From the NCBI GenBank assembly GCA_043755595.1, contig JAYUSQ010000308.1, positions 7,546 to 71,545 on the forward strand: DNA of 64,000 nucleotides, in the 5' to 3' direction. The position numbers and the translations under genes are program-made. The notes under the pieces were generated by a model, which worked only from the letters and a program-made list of their open reading frames with translations, did not search any database and was not told where the DNA came from. Of this stretch, positions 8,371-16,824 are shown piece by piece. The DNA is from VFZP01 sp043755595. GTDB taxonomy: Bacteria; Acidobacteriota; Terriglobia; Bryobacterales; Bryobacteraceae. Position 1 is the first letter of the stretch. Each line of letters starts with the position of its first letter.

Positions 8371-9516
8371 CTACCGGCAGCCCTGCACTCCAGGCTCGCG
8401 ATCGCGAGGATCACGCGCCGGCAGCGTTGCGTCAAGGCGCAACTCGTAGCTGTCCTGGACACGCGGGCCTTCATACCGGATCGATTGTTTCAACATAACC
8501 GGATGCGTATTCGCACTCGTCAAGCTGTACCAGTTATTGGTGGACTCGGTGTACACCGGCCCGCATCGCACGAGCTTAACGGCTTGACCCAGCGCATAGA
8601 TCACGCCCAATAGATGTTCGCCGCGCGGGTGCATGCCGCCTTCCTCGAAATAGATCGTCTTCGCTTGCGCGGGCGAGCCGCTGACCATCAGGTGAAATTC
8701 GCGCCCCGAAAGCGTGAGCTCGCCACCGATCATGAACGGGTTGGGATCGTGCTTGAAGGACAGATCGGTTTTCTTAGGAGCTGCGCCGGCAGGCCACTGA
8801 ATACCGGTGGGCAGCGCCATCACGGTCTTCCAGTCTCGCAACGCCGCGCCTGATGAAGGAGGGATGAGCGCCACGATCGTGTCCGCGAGTTGTTCATGCG
8901 GAAGTTTCGTCGACACCGGTTTGCGATCAGCCGGCGCGGCGGAGCATTGCTCTGTGTAGAGGCGCAATTGATTTGGCTGCAGCGGCGGCAGGTCTTTGCC
9001 CGGCGTCAGGACGAAGCCTTCGCAGGGTTTGCCGTTGCAATTGGTCTGCACGGCTAGCACGCCGGGGTTCACTCCCGCTCCTCCGGCGAGGCGATACCAA
9101 TTTGTTCCGCCGGCCGTGGCGTTCAGAGGGCACCGGCCCAACTCCGCCGTGATCGCCGCCTCCTTCAAGGCAGCGAGCACCGCCCCTTCGCCCAACGGCA
9201 AGCCGGGATTGCGGAAATAAAGATTCGAAGCGATCGTGCGCGCGCCCGTTACGATCGCGATCAGCTTGCGATCCCCATATACGGCCGCGCCTCCGCGCGT
9301 GAAGCATCCGCCGTCGGGCAAGCAATTCTTCAACTCTTGCGGCGGCAGCGGAGCCCAGTTGATTTTTGGCAACTTCTCAATGCCTTGCCAATCGGTGACG
9401 AAGGTCTTGCCCAGGAAAATCTTGATCGCGCCGGCGAAGTCGTCTGCGGGTTTACCGGCGCCGTGCAACATCGAACCGAACGCGACCAGCGCAAGAATGG
9501 AAAGTTTGAACTGCAT
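8371..9516 (-). CDS. Secreted protein of two similar halves, function unknown
   Basis: 381 residues with a signal peptide (MQFKLSILALVAFGSMLHGA). The two halves look like diverged copies: the first has GEGAVLAALKEAA, RCPLNATAGGTNWYRL and VLAVQTNCNG; the second has GEHLLGVIYALGQAV, RCGPVYTESTNNWYSL and VMLKQSIRYEG. Each unit thus has a helix, a conserved Cys, an NWY core and a strand. Further cysteines (NCLPDGGCF, CNGKPC) suggest disulphides in the periplasm or outside. I do not recognise a named family. The gene follows the M1 peptidase by four bases, so they are probably co-transcribed. Confidence 0.65.
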   Translation of the reverse strand: MQFKLSILALVAFGSMLHGAGKPADDFAGAIKIFLGKTFVTDWQGIEKLPKINWAPLPPQELKNCLPDGGCFTRGGAAVYGDRKLIAIVTGARTIASNLYFRNPGLPLGEGAVLAALKEAAITAELGRCPLNATAGGTNWYRLAGGAGVNPGVLAVQTNCNGKPCEGFVLTPGKDLPPLQPNQLRLYTEQCSAAPADRKPVSTKLPHEQLADTIVALIPPSSGAALRDWKTVMALPTGIQWPAGAAPKKTDLSFKHDPNPFMIGGELTLSGREFHLMVSGSPAQAKTIYFEEGGMHPRGEHLLGVIYALGQAVKLVRCGPVYTESTNNWYSLTSANTHPVMLKQSIRYEGPRVQDSYELRLDATLPARDPRDREPGVQGCR

Positions 9517-9520
9517 CTTT

Positions 9521-11089
9521 CTACCTCTCTAGCGAAGACTCTAGCAGCATCCAGGAATTCGGATCCAGCAAGACTGCGAACGGGGCTTTCTGGGAGGCGA
9601 TTTCGAAACGTTGGCGCTTGGCGATCATATCCAGCTTCTCGAGGCGGCCGTCAACCGCAATCTCCAGGGGCAGACGATATGGACTGCCCGCTTGGGTCTG
9701 CTCCAACTCGACAATCAGCTTCTTCCCCGCCCCCTCGTAGTGCCAGGCAAACTTCACGGCGGGCGATCCGGCGCGATTTAGCCATTGATCAAAAAACCAG
9801 CCCAGGTCTTGCCCCGATTGCTCCTCCATCGCCTGGCGGAACGCAGCGGTGGTGGCGTTACCATCGCGATGCCGGGCATAATAAGTACGAATCCCGGACC
9901 AGAATTTTTCGGTGCCGACCAACCCGCGCAACCTATGCAGCACTAGCGCGCCCTTCTGATACACAAGCGCGTTCAAGACCTTGCCGGTATCGGCCAGATT
10001 CCGATGCACGATCGGCTGGTCCGGCAGTTTCGCTTCCGCCTTGATCACGGTTTCGCGCGCGCGCTTGAGACCGGCGACAAAGGCGTCGCGCCCATCGTAG
10101 TGCTCCGCAAATAGCAGCGTGAAATAAGTAGCGAATCCTTCGCTCAGCCAGACGTCGTCCCAATCGCTTTCGGTCACCGAATCGCCGAACCATTGGTGTG
10201 CAATCTCATGCGCGATGAGCGGCGCCACGGCGCGCTTGCCTCCGACGGAGTCTTCGCCATATAAAATCGCACTGGCGAGTTCAGTGCCGCCCGTGAATCC
10301 GGGCGCTTGAATGTTCGCCAATTTCTCGTATGGGTAGGGGCCAATGCGATCGCTGAAGAATTCGATGGCGCGCCGCGACGGCTCCTCAAAACTTTTCGGA
10401 CCGAGTTCGGCATCCTGCCGGTAGACCCAGGTCTCAAGCGGCACGCCTCGCACGCGCCCAGCGTAGTGCGTGGAAAACTCCGCTACGCCGATGGTGTTCA
10501 GCCAGGAAGCGATCGGCACCGATTGTTTCCAGTGCGTGAGGCGGTTGCCGTCGCCGAGTTCGCGCTCCTCTTGCAACAAACCGTTGGCCACTACGCGATA
10601 CTTGACCGGCGCGGTGACGATGAACTCACTCGTCGCTTTGTCGTAAGGGTGATCGACCGCCGGCAGCCAGTGCCGGGTCAGATGCGGCCAACTTTCGCCG
10701 AAGAAAGTCCGGTCCTTGTATTTGTTTGTTCCGATGCGAAGACCGGTGGCCGGCACGCCACGATACTTGACTGTGAAGTTGCGCCGCGCACCGGCCTCAA
10801 CGGGCGACACCTGAATCGTCAGCCGCCCAGCTTCGTGACGAAACGGCGCGTCGACAGAATCCACCGTCATACCCTTGCCCTTTTCGGGCGACGCCAGATC
10901 AAGGCCAAACTCGCCCACACCCGCTGCGCGAAACCGCACGGTCACGGTCGCCTCGCCGCGAATCTCATCGCTCGCATCGCTCAAGGTGAGACGAAAAATG
11001 TAATGTTCGACGTCGATGCCCGGCTGCCGTGGATACGTGTCGGCGAGAGCCAGAGCCGAAGCGCAAAGCAACCAACCCAGTCTCTTCAT
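9521..11089 (-). CDS. Secreted M1-family zinc aminopeptidase
   Basis: 522 residues with a signal peptide (MKRLGWLLCASALALADT). The zinc motif HEIAHQWFGD is followed 18 residues after the second His by the third ligand Glu (WLSEGF), the M1 signature HExxH-x18-E. The exopeptidase GxMEN motif is altered to TGGTELAS, keeping the Glu but losing Met and Asn. The N-terminal beta domain is present; the large C-terminal helical domain of full-length aminopeptidase N is missing, so it is a short M1 form. It probably trims peptides in the periplasm. The start overlaps the DUF5829 stop (TTATGA). Confidence 0.9.
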   Translation of the reverse strand: MKRLGWLLCASALALADTYPRQPGIDVEHYIFRLTLSDASDEIRGEATVTVRFRAAGVGEFGLDLASPEKGKGMTVDSVDAPFRHEAGRLTIQVSPVEAGARRNFTVKYRGVPATGLRIGTNKYKDRTFFGESWPHLTRHWLPAVDHPYDKATSEFIVTAPVKYRVVANGLLQEERELGDGNRLTHWKQSVPIASWLNTIGVAEFSTHYAGRVRGVPLETWVYRQDAELGPKSFEEPSRRAIEFFSDRIGPYPYEKLANIQAPGFTGGTELASAILYGEDSVGGKRAVAPLIAHEIAHQWFGDSVTESDWDDVWLSEGFATYFTLLFAEHYDGRDAFVAGLKRARETVIKAEAKLPDQPIVHRNLADTGKVLNALVYQKGALVLHRLRGLVGTEKFWSGIRTYYARHRDGNATTAAFRQAMEEQSGQDLGWFFDQWLNRAGSPAVKFAWHYEGAGKKLIVELEQTQAGSPYRLPLEIAVDGRLEKLDMIAKRQRFEIASQKAPFAVLLDPNSWMLLESSLER

Positions 11090-11886
11090 AACGTCCAGAC
11101 CGCTTGGCCGCGTGTGCTGAGCGCGAGCTTGGAGGCGCCAATGACAAGTTCCAGGTCCGACGGCACTGATCGCTGTAACGAAAAAGTGGCCGAGCGGATT
11201 CCCCGCTGCCCCGGCTTCGAAGTGACGCTAATCCGAATTTCCGGACCGGTGGCCGTACCCCCGGTCAATTGGTAATCGAGCGCCTCCAGCACCTTCTTGA
11301 ACCGCGCCGCCTCGTCAGTTGGAAGATTGATTTCGATCGCCGAAACATCTTTCAGCAGGAAATCATTGCGATGGTGCGACTCGCCGATTTTCGCCACGTA
11401 CCGGTCGAGCACTGCGCGGCGCCGCAACGCATTCGCATTCTCAGGCGGGAGCGTGGGATGCCACTGCTTGAGAAACTCGCCATGATACTCCATCACCCAG
11501 GTGCGGAAAAACTCTTCGCGCTTCGCCCCTGCCCGTTCGCCGCTGTGGAACCACGGCGCCGCCACGCCATCCACCTGCCGTGCGATGAGCGTTTGCTCCG
11601 CGAACACCGGCGCTAAAAGCTTCGCACCGCCGGCGGACTCCACGCCAAACGCGATGCCGCTGGCGCCTTTCACTTTGCCGGGCTCCGAGCCTGCCTCGAA
11701 AAATTCAAAGTAAGTACTGCGCCCGTAAAAGTAGATGCCAGTGTAGGTCGTGTCGTTCCGTTTGGTCGTGCGTTCTTCGAATGGCGCGAACGCAGTCCGC
11801 AACCAATCCTGAGACTTCACGGCTTGAAACGTGGCTTTGTCGAGTGTGAGGAAGAAATGGTTGAGGAAGACCGGCGTGGTCGCCAT
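11086..11886 (-). CDS. DUF5829-like protein
   Basis: 266 residues without signal peptide. The opening FLNHFFLTLDKATFQAV followed by FEERTTKRNDTTYTGIYFYG and TYFEFFEAG resembles DUF5829 proteins, which appear related to glyoxalase-like folds (strand-helix-strand units with aromatic cores); this assignment is from memory of the family's style and moderately certain. A good ribosome-binding site (GAAGGAAG) precedes the ATG. It lies 15 bases after the aldolase gene and overlaps the M1 peptidase gene. No enzymatic activity can be assigned. Confidence 0.6.
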   Translation of the reverse strand: MATTPVFLNHFFLTLDKATFQAVKSQDWLRTAFAPFEERTTKRNDTTYTGIYFYGRSTYFEFFEAGSEPGKVKGASGIAFGVESAGGAKLLAPVFAEQTLIARQVDGVAAPWFHSGERAGAKREEFFRTWVMEYHGEFLKQWHPTLPPENANALRRRAVLDRYVAKIGESHHRNDFLLKDVSAIEINLPTDEAARFKKVLEALDYQLTGGTATGPEIRISVTSKPGQRGIRSATFSLQRSVPSDLELVIGASKLALSTRGQAVWTL

Positions 11887-11901
11887 AAAGCGCTTCCTTC
11901 G

Positions 11902-12678
11902 CTAGGACGCGGCGTCCAGTGCGCCGATCAGTTCCTTGGCGCGATCGAACAACATCCCGGTATCGCTGGAGCAACCGAGGAAACGCATGCCGCGTTCGCG
12001 CCAGAACTTCGCCTGCGGTAAAGTCCGCGTCTGCGTGCCAGGCGCAATGCCGCGCCTGACGCAGGTGTCGCGAATCGCTTCCATCGCCTCGATCACCTTC
12101 GGATGTTGGAACTCACCGGGGACGCCCAGCGAAATCGACAAATCGGCGGGTCCGATCATCACGGCGTCGATGCCCGGCACCGACAGCAATTCCTCGCGCA
12201 TCTCCAGCGCGCGCTTGGTTTCAATCTGAAGAACGACGAGCGTATTCGCATTTACGTGTTCGATCATCTGAGGCACCGTCAGTTGCTCATGATCGAAATG
12301 AAAAGCGCCCAGACCGAAACCGCGTTCGCCTACGGGAGGAAACTTCGTCCAACTCACGGCGCGTTCCAGTAACGCAACATCTTCCACGCGCGGGAAAATA
12401 ATACCCTGCGCGCCCACATCGAGGTAGCGCGCAATCAGCGAATACTGCAAGTCCGCGACGCGCACGATCGGCGTAAAGTTCACCATCGGCGCGATGCGGC
12501 AGAGATCCTGAATCGTCTCCAGGTCAAAGCCGCCATGCTCGGCGTCGATGAACGCCCAGTGAAAGCCCGCCTGCGCGAGAATCTTCAGAACATCCTGCGA
12601 GCGGAACTGGCCGAAGTTGGTTCCGTATTGGGTTTGACCGGCGAGGAGAGCTTGTTTAACGTGGTTGGGGCGAGGCAT
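11902..12678 (-). CDS. HpcH/HpaI-family aldolase
   Basis: 258 residues, the usual size for class II pyruvate aldolases such as HpaI and GarL. Conserved features: AFIDAEHGGFD near residue 40 with the catalytic His, GAQGIIFPRVE, an acidic metal ligand in VVLQIETK, and the second metal ligand in GIDAVMIGPADLSISLG. These enzymes cleave 2-keto-3-deoxy sugar acids to pyruvate and an aldehyde. The particular substrate is not evident and no sugar-acid pathway genes are adjacent. It follows bshC by ten bases. Confidence 0.88.
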   Translation of the reverse strand: MPRPNHVKQALLAGQTQYGTNFGQFRSQDVLKILAQAGFHWAFIDAEHGGFDLETIQDLCRIAPMVNFTPIVRVADLQYSLIARYLDVGAQGIIFPRVEDVALLERAVSWTKFPPVGERGFGLGAFHFDHEQLTVPQMIEHVNANTLVVLQIETKRALEMREELLSVPGIDAVMIGPADLSISLGVPGEFQHPKVIEAMEAIRDTCVRRGIAPGTQTRTLPQAKFWRERGMRFLGCSSDTGMLFDRAKELIGALDAAS

Positions 12679-12688
12679 GGCGTTGGAG

Positions 12689-14272
12689 TCAGACCGTGAG
12701 TATCACGTGGTCCGGACATTCCAACTTAACATTTTCGTAGACCTGATCGATCAGCCCCATCCCGTGCTGCGCCAGGAACGGCAGGATCGTGTAAAAGCGT
12801 TCCTGCAAATGTTTCTCGTAGTAGAACTGCGAATGCAAGTACGTGGCGTCGGCCTTGGCCCGCCCGTCGCGGCGGAACGTTTCGCGCGCGGTCTTGCTTT
12901 CGATCTTTTTGAGTTGATACAGGATTTTGTCGCGGCTCTTGGCGGTGGCCGCGCCCAGCGTCGGATCGAAGCCGTTCAGTTGCGCGATCATCGCGTCGAT
13001 CTGCGCCGCCACCGCTGCGTTCGTCTTGAGCATTTGTTCTCGCAACGCGGGCGGAACCAAACGTCCGGCCATCTTTTCGTGGAGTGGTTCCACCCGGTCG
13101 AACGTATCGGGCAACGTCAGTTTGTAACGCTCCATGACTTTAGCCGCACGTTGTTCCACGAGCGTGAAGCCAGCGCGCGGAGCCACTACGGGCATAGGTC
13201 TATCGAGACTTCGATAGATCACTTCGGTCTGCGCCAGATAGGCTAGTTCAGCGGGACCGCCGATTAGCGCCGCGGTCGGCAACAAGTAGTCCTGCACCAC
13301 CGGACGCAACAAAGCATTCGGAGAAATCGAGGTGGCGCGCTCGGCCATTTCTTCGGTTGAGTAGCGCTTGCCATTGGCGGCGTAGGTTTCGCCCTCGCGC
13401 CGCAACGCGATGCGTTCGCCATTTTCCAGCAGGAAAAACAGCGACGTCTTCGCTTCAAAATGAACCTGCGCATGATACCCGGCGGCGGCGAGTTCAGCGT
13501 TCCGTTCCAATAGCCGATCGGAAAGCAGCGGCGCAGCTTCCACCGCCTGACGAATCAGCGGCGCCGCAATCTCGCGAATGGCCGCGTCTTGCGGACAGAG
13601 GTAGAGCAAGCCATGATGAGGCAACAGCCGGCGAAGCAGCTTGCCAAACGCCGAGCCCAGCGTCGCGCCGTTCCGATAGCTCTGCTGCAACAGATCTACC
13701 ACTTCGGCCCCGTGTGGAAACGCGGTCAGCACCTGGCGCAGCAACTCAACCGGATACTCGTCGATCACCAGACCACCGACCGGACGCGTGCCCGTGCCGG
13801 GCGTGCCGACTTCGAAGCGAACCGGCTGATGTTCAATGTTGAACGCCCAGGCATGATTCACTTCGGCGAAGTCGTGATCCTCGGTCGCCAGCCAGAAAAT
13901 CGGCACCGCCGGGATCCCTTGCGCAGACAAAACCTCGGCGTAACGCACCGCCGTCAGAGCCTTATAGATCGTGTAGGCGGGGCCACCGAAAAGTCCAACC
14001 TGCTGGCCCGTTACGATCGCGACCGACCCTGGCTGCGACAATCGATCAAGCGACTCGCTCAGCCCGTTCTGTTCGCGCAAAGCACTCACCAAAGCCTGAC
14101 GGCGCGAGTCCGGATACGCGGACGCTGCCAATTTTGCCGCCTGAGCCAGCGCGTCAGGAGCCCAGGGATCGTGCCGGTAGAATCGCGCTAATCGATCGAA
14201 ATGATGAGTGAAATCGGCAAAGAGCTTGCTCGTGTTCGGAATTTCAGTGTGCCGTAGACAAACCGCTGCCAT
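12689..14272 (-). CDS. bshC: Bacillithiol synthase BshC (cysteine-adding enzyme)
   Basis: About 527 residues after choosing the ATG at 14272 (MAAVCLRHTEIPNTSKLFAD), close to the roughly 540 usual for BshC. The core GSVAIVTGQQVGLFGGPAYT is the nucleotide-fold signature of the family, and IPAVPIFWLATEDHDFAEVN is its HxxH-like segment; FTLVEQRAAKVMERY follows in the C-terminal part with a coiled-coil region near residues 400-470. BshC joins Cys to glucosaminyl-malate in the last step of bacillithiol synthesis. BshA and BshB are not in the window. The long upstream extension to 14806 overlaps cyaY on the other strand and is rejected. First gene of the minus-strand run. Confidence 0.93.
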   Translation of the reverse strand: MAAVCLRHTEIPNTSKLFADFTHHFDRLARFYRHDPWAPDALAQAAKLAASAYPDSRRQALVSALREQNGLSESLDRLSQPGSVAIVTGQQVGLFGGPAYTIYKALTAVRYAEVLSAQGIPAVPIFWLATEDHDFAEVNHAWAFNIEHQPVRFEVGTPGTGTRPVGGLVIDEYPVELLRQVLTAFPHGAEVVDLLQQSYRNGATLGSAFGKLLRRLLPHHGLLYLCPQDAAIREIAAPLIRQAVEAAPLLSDRLLERNAELAAAGYHAQVHFEAKTSLFFLLENGERIALRREGETYAANGKRYSTEEMAERATSISPNALLRPVVQDYLLPTAALIGGPAELAYLAQTEVIYRSLDRPMPVVAPRAGFTLVEQRAAKVMERYKLTLPDTFDRVEPLHEKMAGRLVPPALREQMLKTNAAVAAQIDAMIAQLNGFDPTLGAATAKSRDKILYQLKKIESKTARETFRRDGRAKADATYLHSQFYYEKHLQERFYTILPFLAQHGMGLIDQVYENVKLECPDHVILTV

Positions 14273-14344
14273 GCAACTATCCAAGGTAACAGATACATCG
14301 AGGCGTCTATCGGATTCTAGAAATTGTCTGTTACCGTGAAATGA

Positions 14345-14671
14345 ATGGATGACGTCACTTTTCAGAAACATGCCGGCGACAGCATGGAAGACCTCTTCCA
14401 AGCCTTGAATCGCGCCGCCGAGAAACATGAATTCGAGGCGGACATGAACGCCGGCGCGCTCACCGTGGAGTTTGAGGAACCGAAAGCGAAATTCGTGGTC
14501 AGCCCGAATTCTCCGGTGCGGCAAATCTGGGTCTCGGCGAACGTGAAAAGTTACAAACTGGATTGGGTGGATGCGGCAAGTGCGTTCGTGCTCCCATCCA
14601 CCGGCCAGACGCTCAAGCAAATGATGGCCGAAGCGATCAGGCTGCATCTGGGCGAAGAAATCGAGTTGTAA
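14345..14671 (+). CDS. cyaY: Frataxin-like iron donor protein CyaY
   Basis: 108 residues, frataxin size. The acidic N-terminal helix (DDVTFQKHAGDSMEDLFQAL), the strand VEFEEPKAKFVVSPN and the signature IWVSANVKSYKLDW with downstream Trp match CyaY. Frataxins bind iron on the acidic ridge and modulate Fe-S cluster assembly by the cysteine desulphurase. No isc or suf gene is adjacent. It is divergent from bshC, with 72 bases between, and six bases ahead of hemW, an enzyme family carrying an Fe-S cluster. Confidence 0.88.
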   Translation: MDDVTFQKHAGDSMEDLFQALNRAAEKHEFEADMNAGALTVEFEEPKAKFVVSPNSPVRQIWVSANVKSYKLDWVDAASAFVLPSTGQTLKQMMAEAIRLHLGEEIEL

Positions 14672-14677
14672 TCTCAA

Positions 14678-15769
14678 GTGCCTGGAGTTTACGTCTCTTA
14701 TCCATTTTGCGCCCAGAAGTGTACCTATTGCAACTTCGCCTCTGGCGTTTCTCCGGCGCTTGAACGCGAGTATGTGGATGCGCTCGCCGCGGAGATATCG
14801 GCGCATAACTGGCCGTGGCAGCCCGATACGGTGTACTTAGGAGGCGGCACGCCCAGCCGGTTAGAGGCTGAGCCGCTGGCCCGGATCCTTGACGCGATTC
14901 CTGGCGCTCCTTGGATCGAAGCGACCATGGAGGCGGCTCCTGGCGGCATCACCAGCGCAGTGGCGGCGATGTGGCGGCGCGCTGGCATTACGCGGGTGAG
15001 CCTGGGTGTGCAGTCCTTTATCGAGCGCGAGCTTCGCCAAACCGGACGGCGCCACACGGCGGAAATCGTCGAGAGTGAAGTTGCGGCGCTGCGGGCGTCC
15101 GGACTTGGTGAAATCAATATCGATCTCATCGCCGGACTGCCACACCAGACCATCGAGAGCTGGCGCGAATCGCTCGATTGGATTCGCCGCCTGGGCCCGC
15201 CGCATGTTTCGGTGTACCTGCTCGAAGTGGACGAAGATTCCCGGTTAGGTTTGGAGATTATTGGACAAGGCGGGCGGCTGGGCGCGCGGGAAGTGCCGGC
15301 GGAAGAACTGATGGCTCAGATGTACGAAGAGGCGATTGAAGCGCTGGCTGGCATGGGAATCACGCGCTACGAGATTTCAAACTTCGCGCGCCCGGGCCAT
15401 GAGTCACGGCATAACTTGAAGTACTGGCGTTTGGAGCCATATGCCGGGTTTGGCTCCGATTCTCACGGCTTCGACGGATTGATCCGCACGCAGAATGTCG
15501 AGCAGCCGGCGGACTATCTGGCGCGCTGGCGGAGCGGCGAATCGCCGGTGGGTGAACGGACCGCAGCACGAGAGGACGAGCGATTCTTCGTGGGATTGCG
15601 GCTTGACGCGGGCATCGTTCTCTCCGAAGCCGACTGGGTCCGCCACGCGGCGCCCATTCGTCGATTCGTCGAAGCAGGCGCATTAGAGCGCGCCGGAGAC
15701 TCGCTGCGATTGACGCGACGCGGCGTGCTCGTATCCAATGAAGTGTTGCAGGAGTTTGTCACGACATGA
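14678..15769 (+). CDS. hemW: HemW-type radical SAM heme chaperone
   Basis: 363 residues, starting at GTG. The cluster motif is CAQKCTYCNF (CxxxCxxCxF), typical of HemW rather than true oxygen-independent coproporphyrinogen oxidase. Other family marks are TVYLGGGTPSRL, the SLGVQSF segment, INIDLIAGLPHQT and, in the C-terminal half, YEISNFARPGHESRHNLKYW. HemW transfers heme to respiratory proteins. The window encodes cytochromes b and c that need heme delivery. GTG at 14678 was chosen because translation immediately gives the family N-terminus PGVYVSYPFC. The threonine aldolase gene overlaps the stop. Confidence 0.92.
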   Translation: MPGVYVSYPFCAQKCTYCNFASGVSPALEREYVDALAAEISAHNWPWQPDTVYLGGGTPSRLEAEPLARILDAIPGAPWIEATMEAAPGGITSAVAAMWRRAGITRVSLGVQSFIERELRQTGRRHTAEIVESEVAALRASGLGEINIDLIAGLPHQTIESWRESLDWIRRLGPPHVSVYLLEVDEDSRLGLEIIGQGGRLGAREVPAEELMAQMYEEAIEALAGMGITRYEISNFARPGHESRHNLKYWRLEPYAGFGSDSHGFDGLIRTQNVEQPADYLARWRSGESPVGERTAAREDERFFVGLRLDAGIVLSEADWVRHAAPIRRFVEAGALERAGDSLRLTRRGVLVSNEVLQEFVTT

Positions 15770-16824
15770 CGATCGATTTGCGCAGCGACACCGTTACTAA
15801 GCCCACGGAAGCAATGCGGCGCGCGATGGGCGAAGCCGAAGTGGGTGACGACGTTTATGGCGAAGACCCTACGCTGAATCGCCTGGAGGCTCGCGCGGCG
15901 GAGGTCTTCGGGAAACAAGCGGGCCTGTTTGTCCCGACTGGCACGATGGGCAACACGATCGCACTGAAGGTCCACACCCGTCACGGCGAGGAAATCATCT
16001 GCGAGGCCAAGTCGCACGTGATGAATTACGAGTTGGCGATGGCGGGCTGGTTTGCCGGCTGCTTGTGCCGCACCATCGCGGCCGACGATGGCATTTTGAC
16101 TTGGGACCGCATCAAACGGGAAGTGCGAAAGCTTAGCCCGCACTGGTCACCCACCGGATTGATTGCGATCGAGAACACGCATAACATGGCGGGCGGCACC
16201 GTTACGCCTCTCGCGGTGTTGCATGAGATCTGCGAGGGCGCGCATGAGATGGGGCTACCCGTGCATCTGGATGGCGCGCGTGTATTCAACGCGGCGGCCG
16301 CACTCGGCGTTTCCGTTGGTGAATTGACGGCCAAGTGCGATACCGTGATGTTCTGTTTGTCGAAAGGCCTGGGTGCGCCGGCCGGCTCAATGCTGGTGGG
16401 ATCTGCCGATACGATCGCTCACGCTCGCCTCTATCGCAAGCGCCTGGGCGGCGGTATGCGTCAGGCTGGCGTCCTGGCCGCGCCAGGTTTGATCGCCCTG
16501 GAAACCATGCCGGCGCGATTGGCGGAAGATCATGCGAACGCCAAGCTGCTTGTCGAAGGACTGGCACGGGTAGAGGGTCTGGCGACCGATCCGGCCCGCA
16601 CGCAAACTAACATCGTGATCTTCGATGTCTCCGGAAGCGGGTGGCCGGCTGCGGAGTTTAGCTGCGCCCTACAAGATCGTGGCGTCCTGGCGAACGCCGT
16701 GAGTGAAACAGCGGTGCGATTTGTCACGCACTACGACGTTTCGCGCGAACAGTGCGAAGCGGCTTTGGCGGCTGTCTCGGAAGTGGCGTTACTGGCCAGA
16801 GGGCGGCTTAGCCGGCAGCGCTAG
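15766..16824 (+). CDS. ltaE: Low-specificity threonine aldolase
   Basis: 352 residues, a PLP-dependent fold type I enzyme that splits threonine to glycine and acetaldehyde. The N-terminus MTIDLRSDTVTKPTEAMR is characteristic, followed by GDDVYGEDPT, FVPTGTMGN, HLDGARVFNAA and the lysine segment FCLSKGLGAPAGS that binds PLP. The start overlaps the hemW stop (ATGA). Its 3' end overlaps the end of the convergent cytochrome b gene by 36 bases. Confidence 0.93.
   Translation: MTIDLRSDTVTKPTEAMRRAMGEAEVGDDVYGEDPTLNRLEARAAEVFGKQAGLFVPTGTMGNTIALKVHTRHGEEIICEAKSHVMNYELAMAGWFAGCLCRTIAADDGILTWDRIKREVRKLSPHWSPTGLIAIENTHNMAGGTVTPLAVLHEICEGAHEMGLPVHLDGARVFNAAAALGVSVGELTAKCDTVMFCLSKGLGAPAGSMLVGSADTIAHARLYRKRLGGGMRQAGVLAAPGLIALETMPARLAEDHANAKLLVEGLARVEGLATDPARTQTNIVIFDVSGSGWPAAEFSCALQDRGVLANAVSETAVRFVTHYDVSREQCEAALAAVSEVALLARGRLSRQR

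Noticed and set aside
10307..11275. A 322-codon plus-strand frame
   Set aside because: Shadow of the M1 peptidase gene; no signal, motif or ribosome-binding site.
14273..14806. N-terminal extension of the bshC frame
   Set aside because: It runs antisense to cyaY and the start of hemW, and its translation does not resemble BshC; the ATG at 14272 gives the family length.
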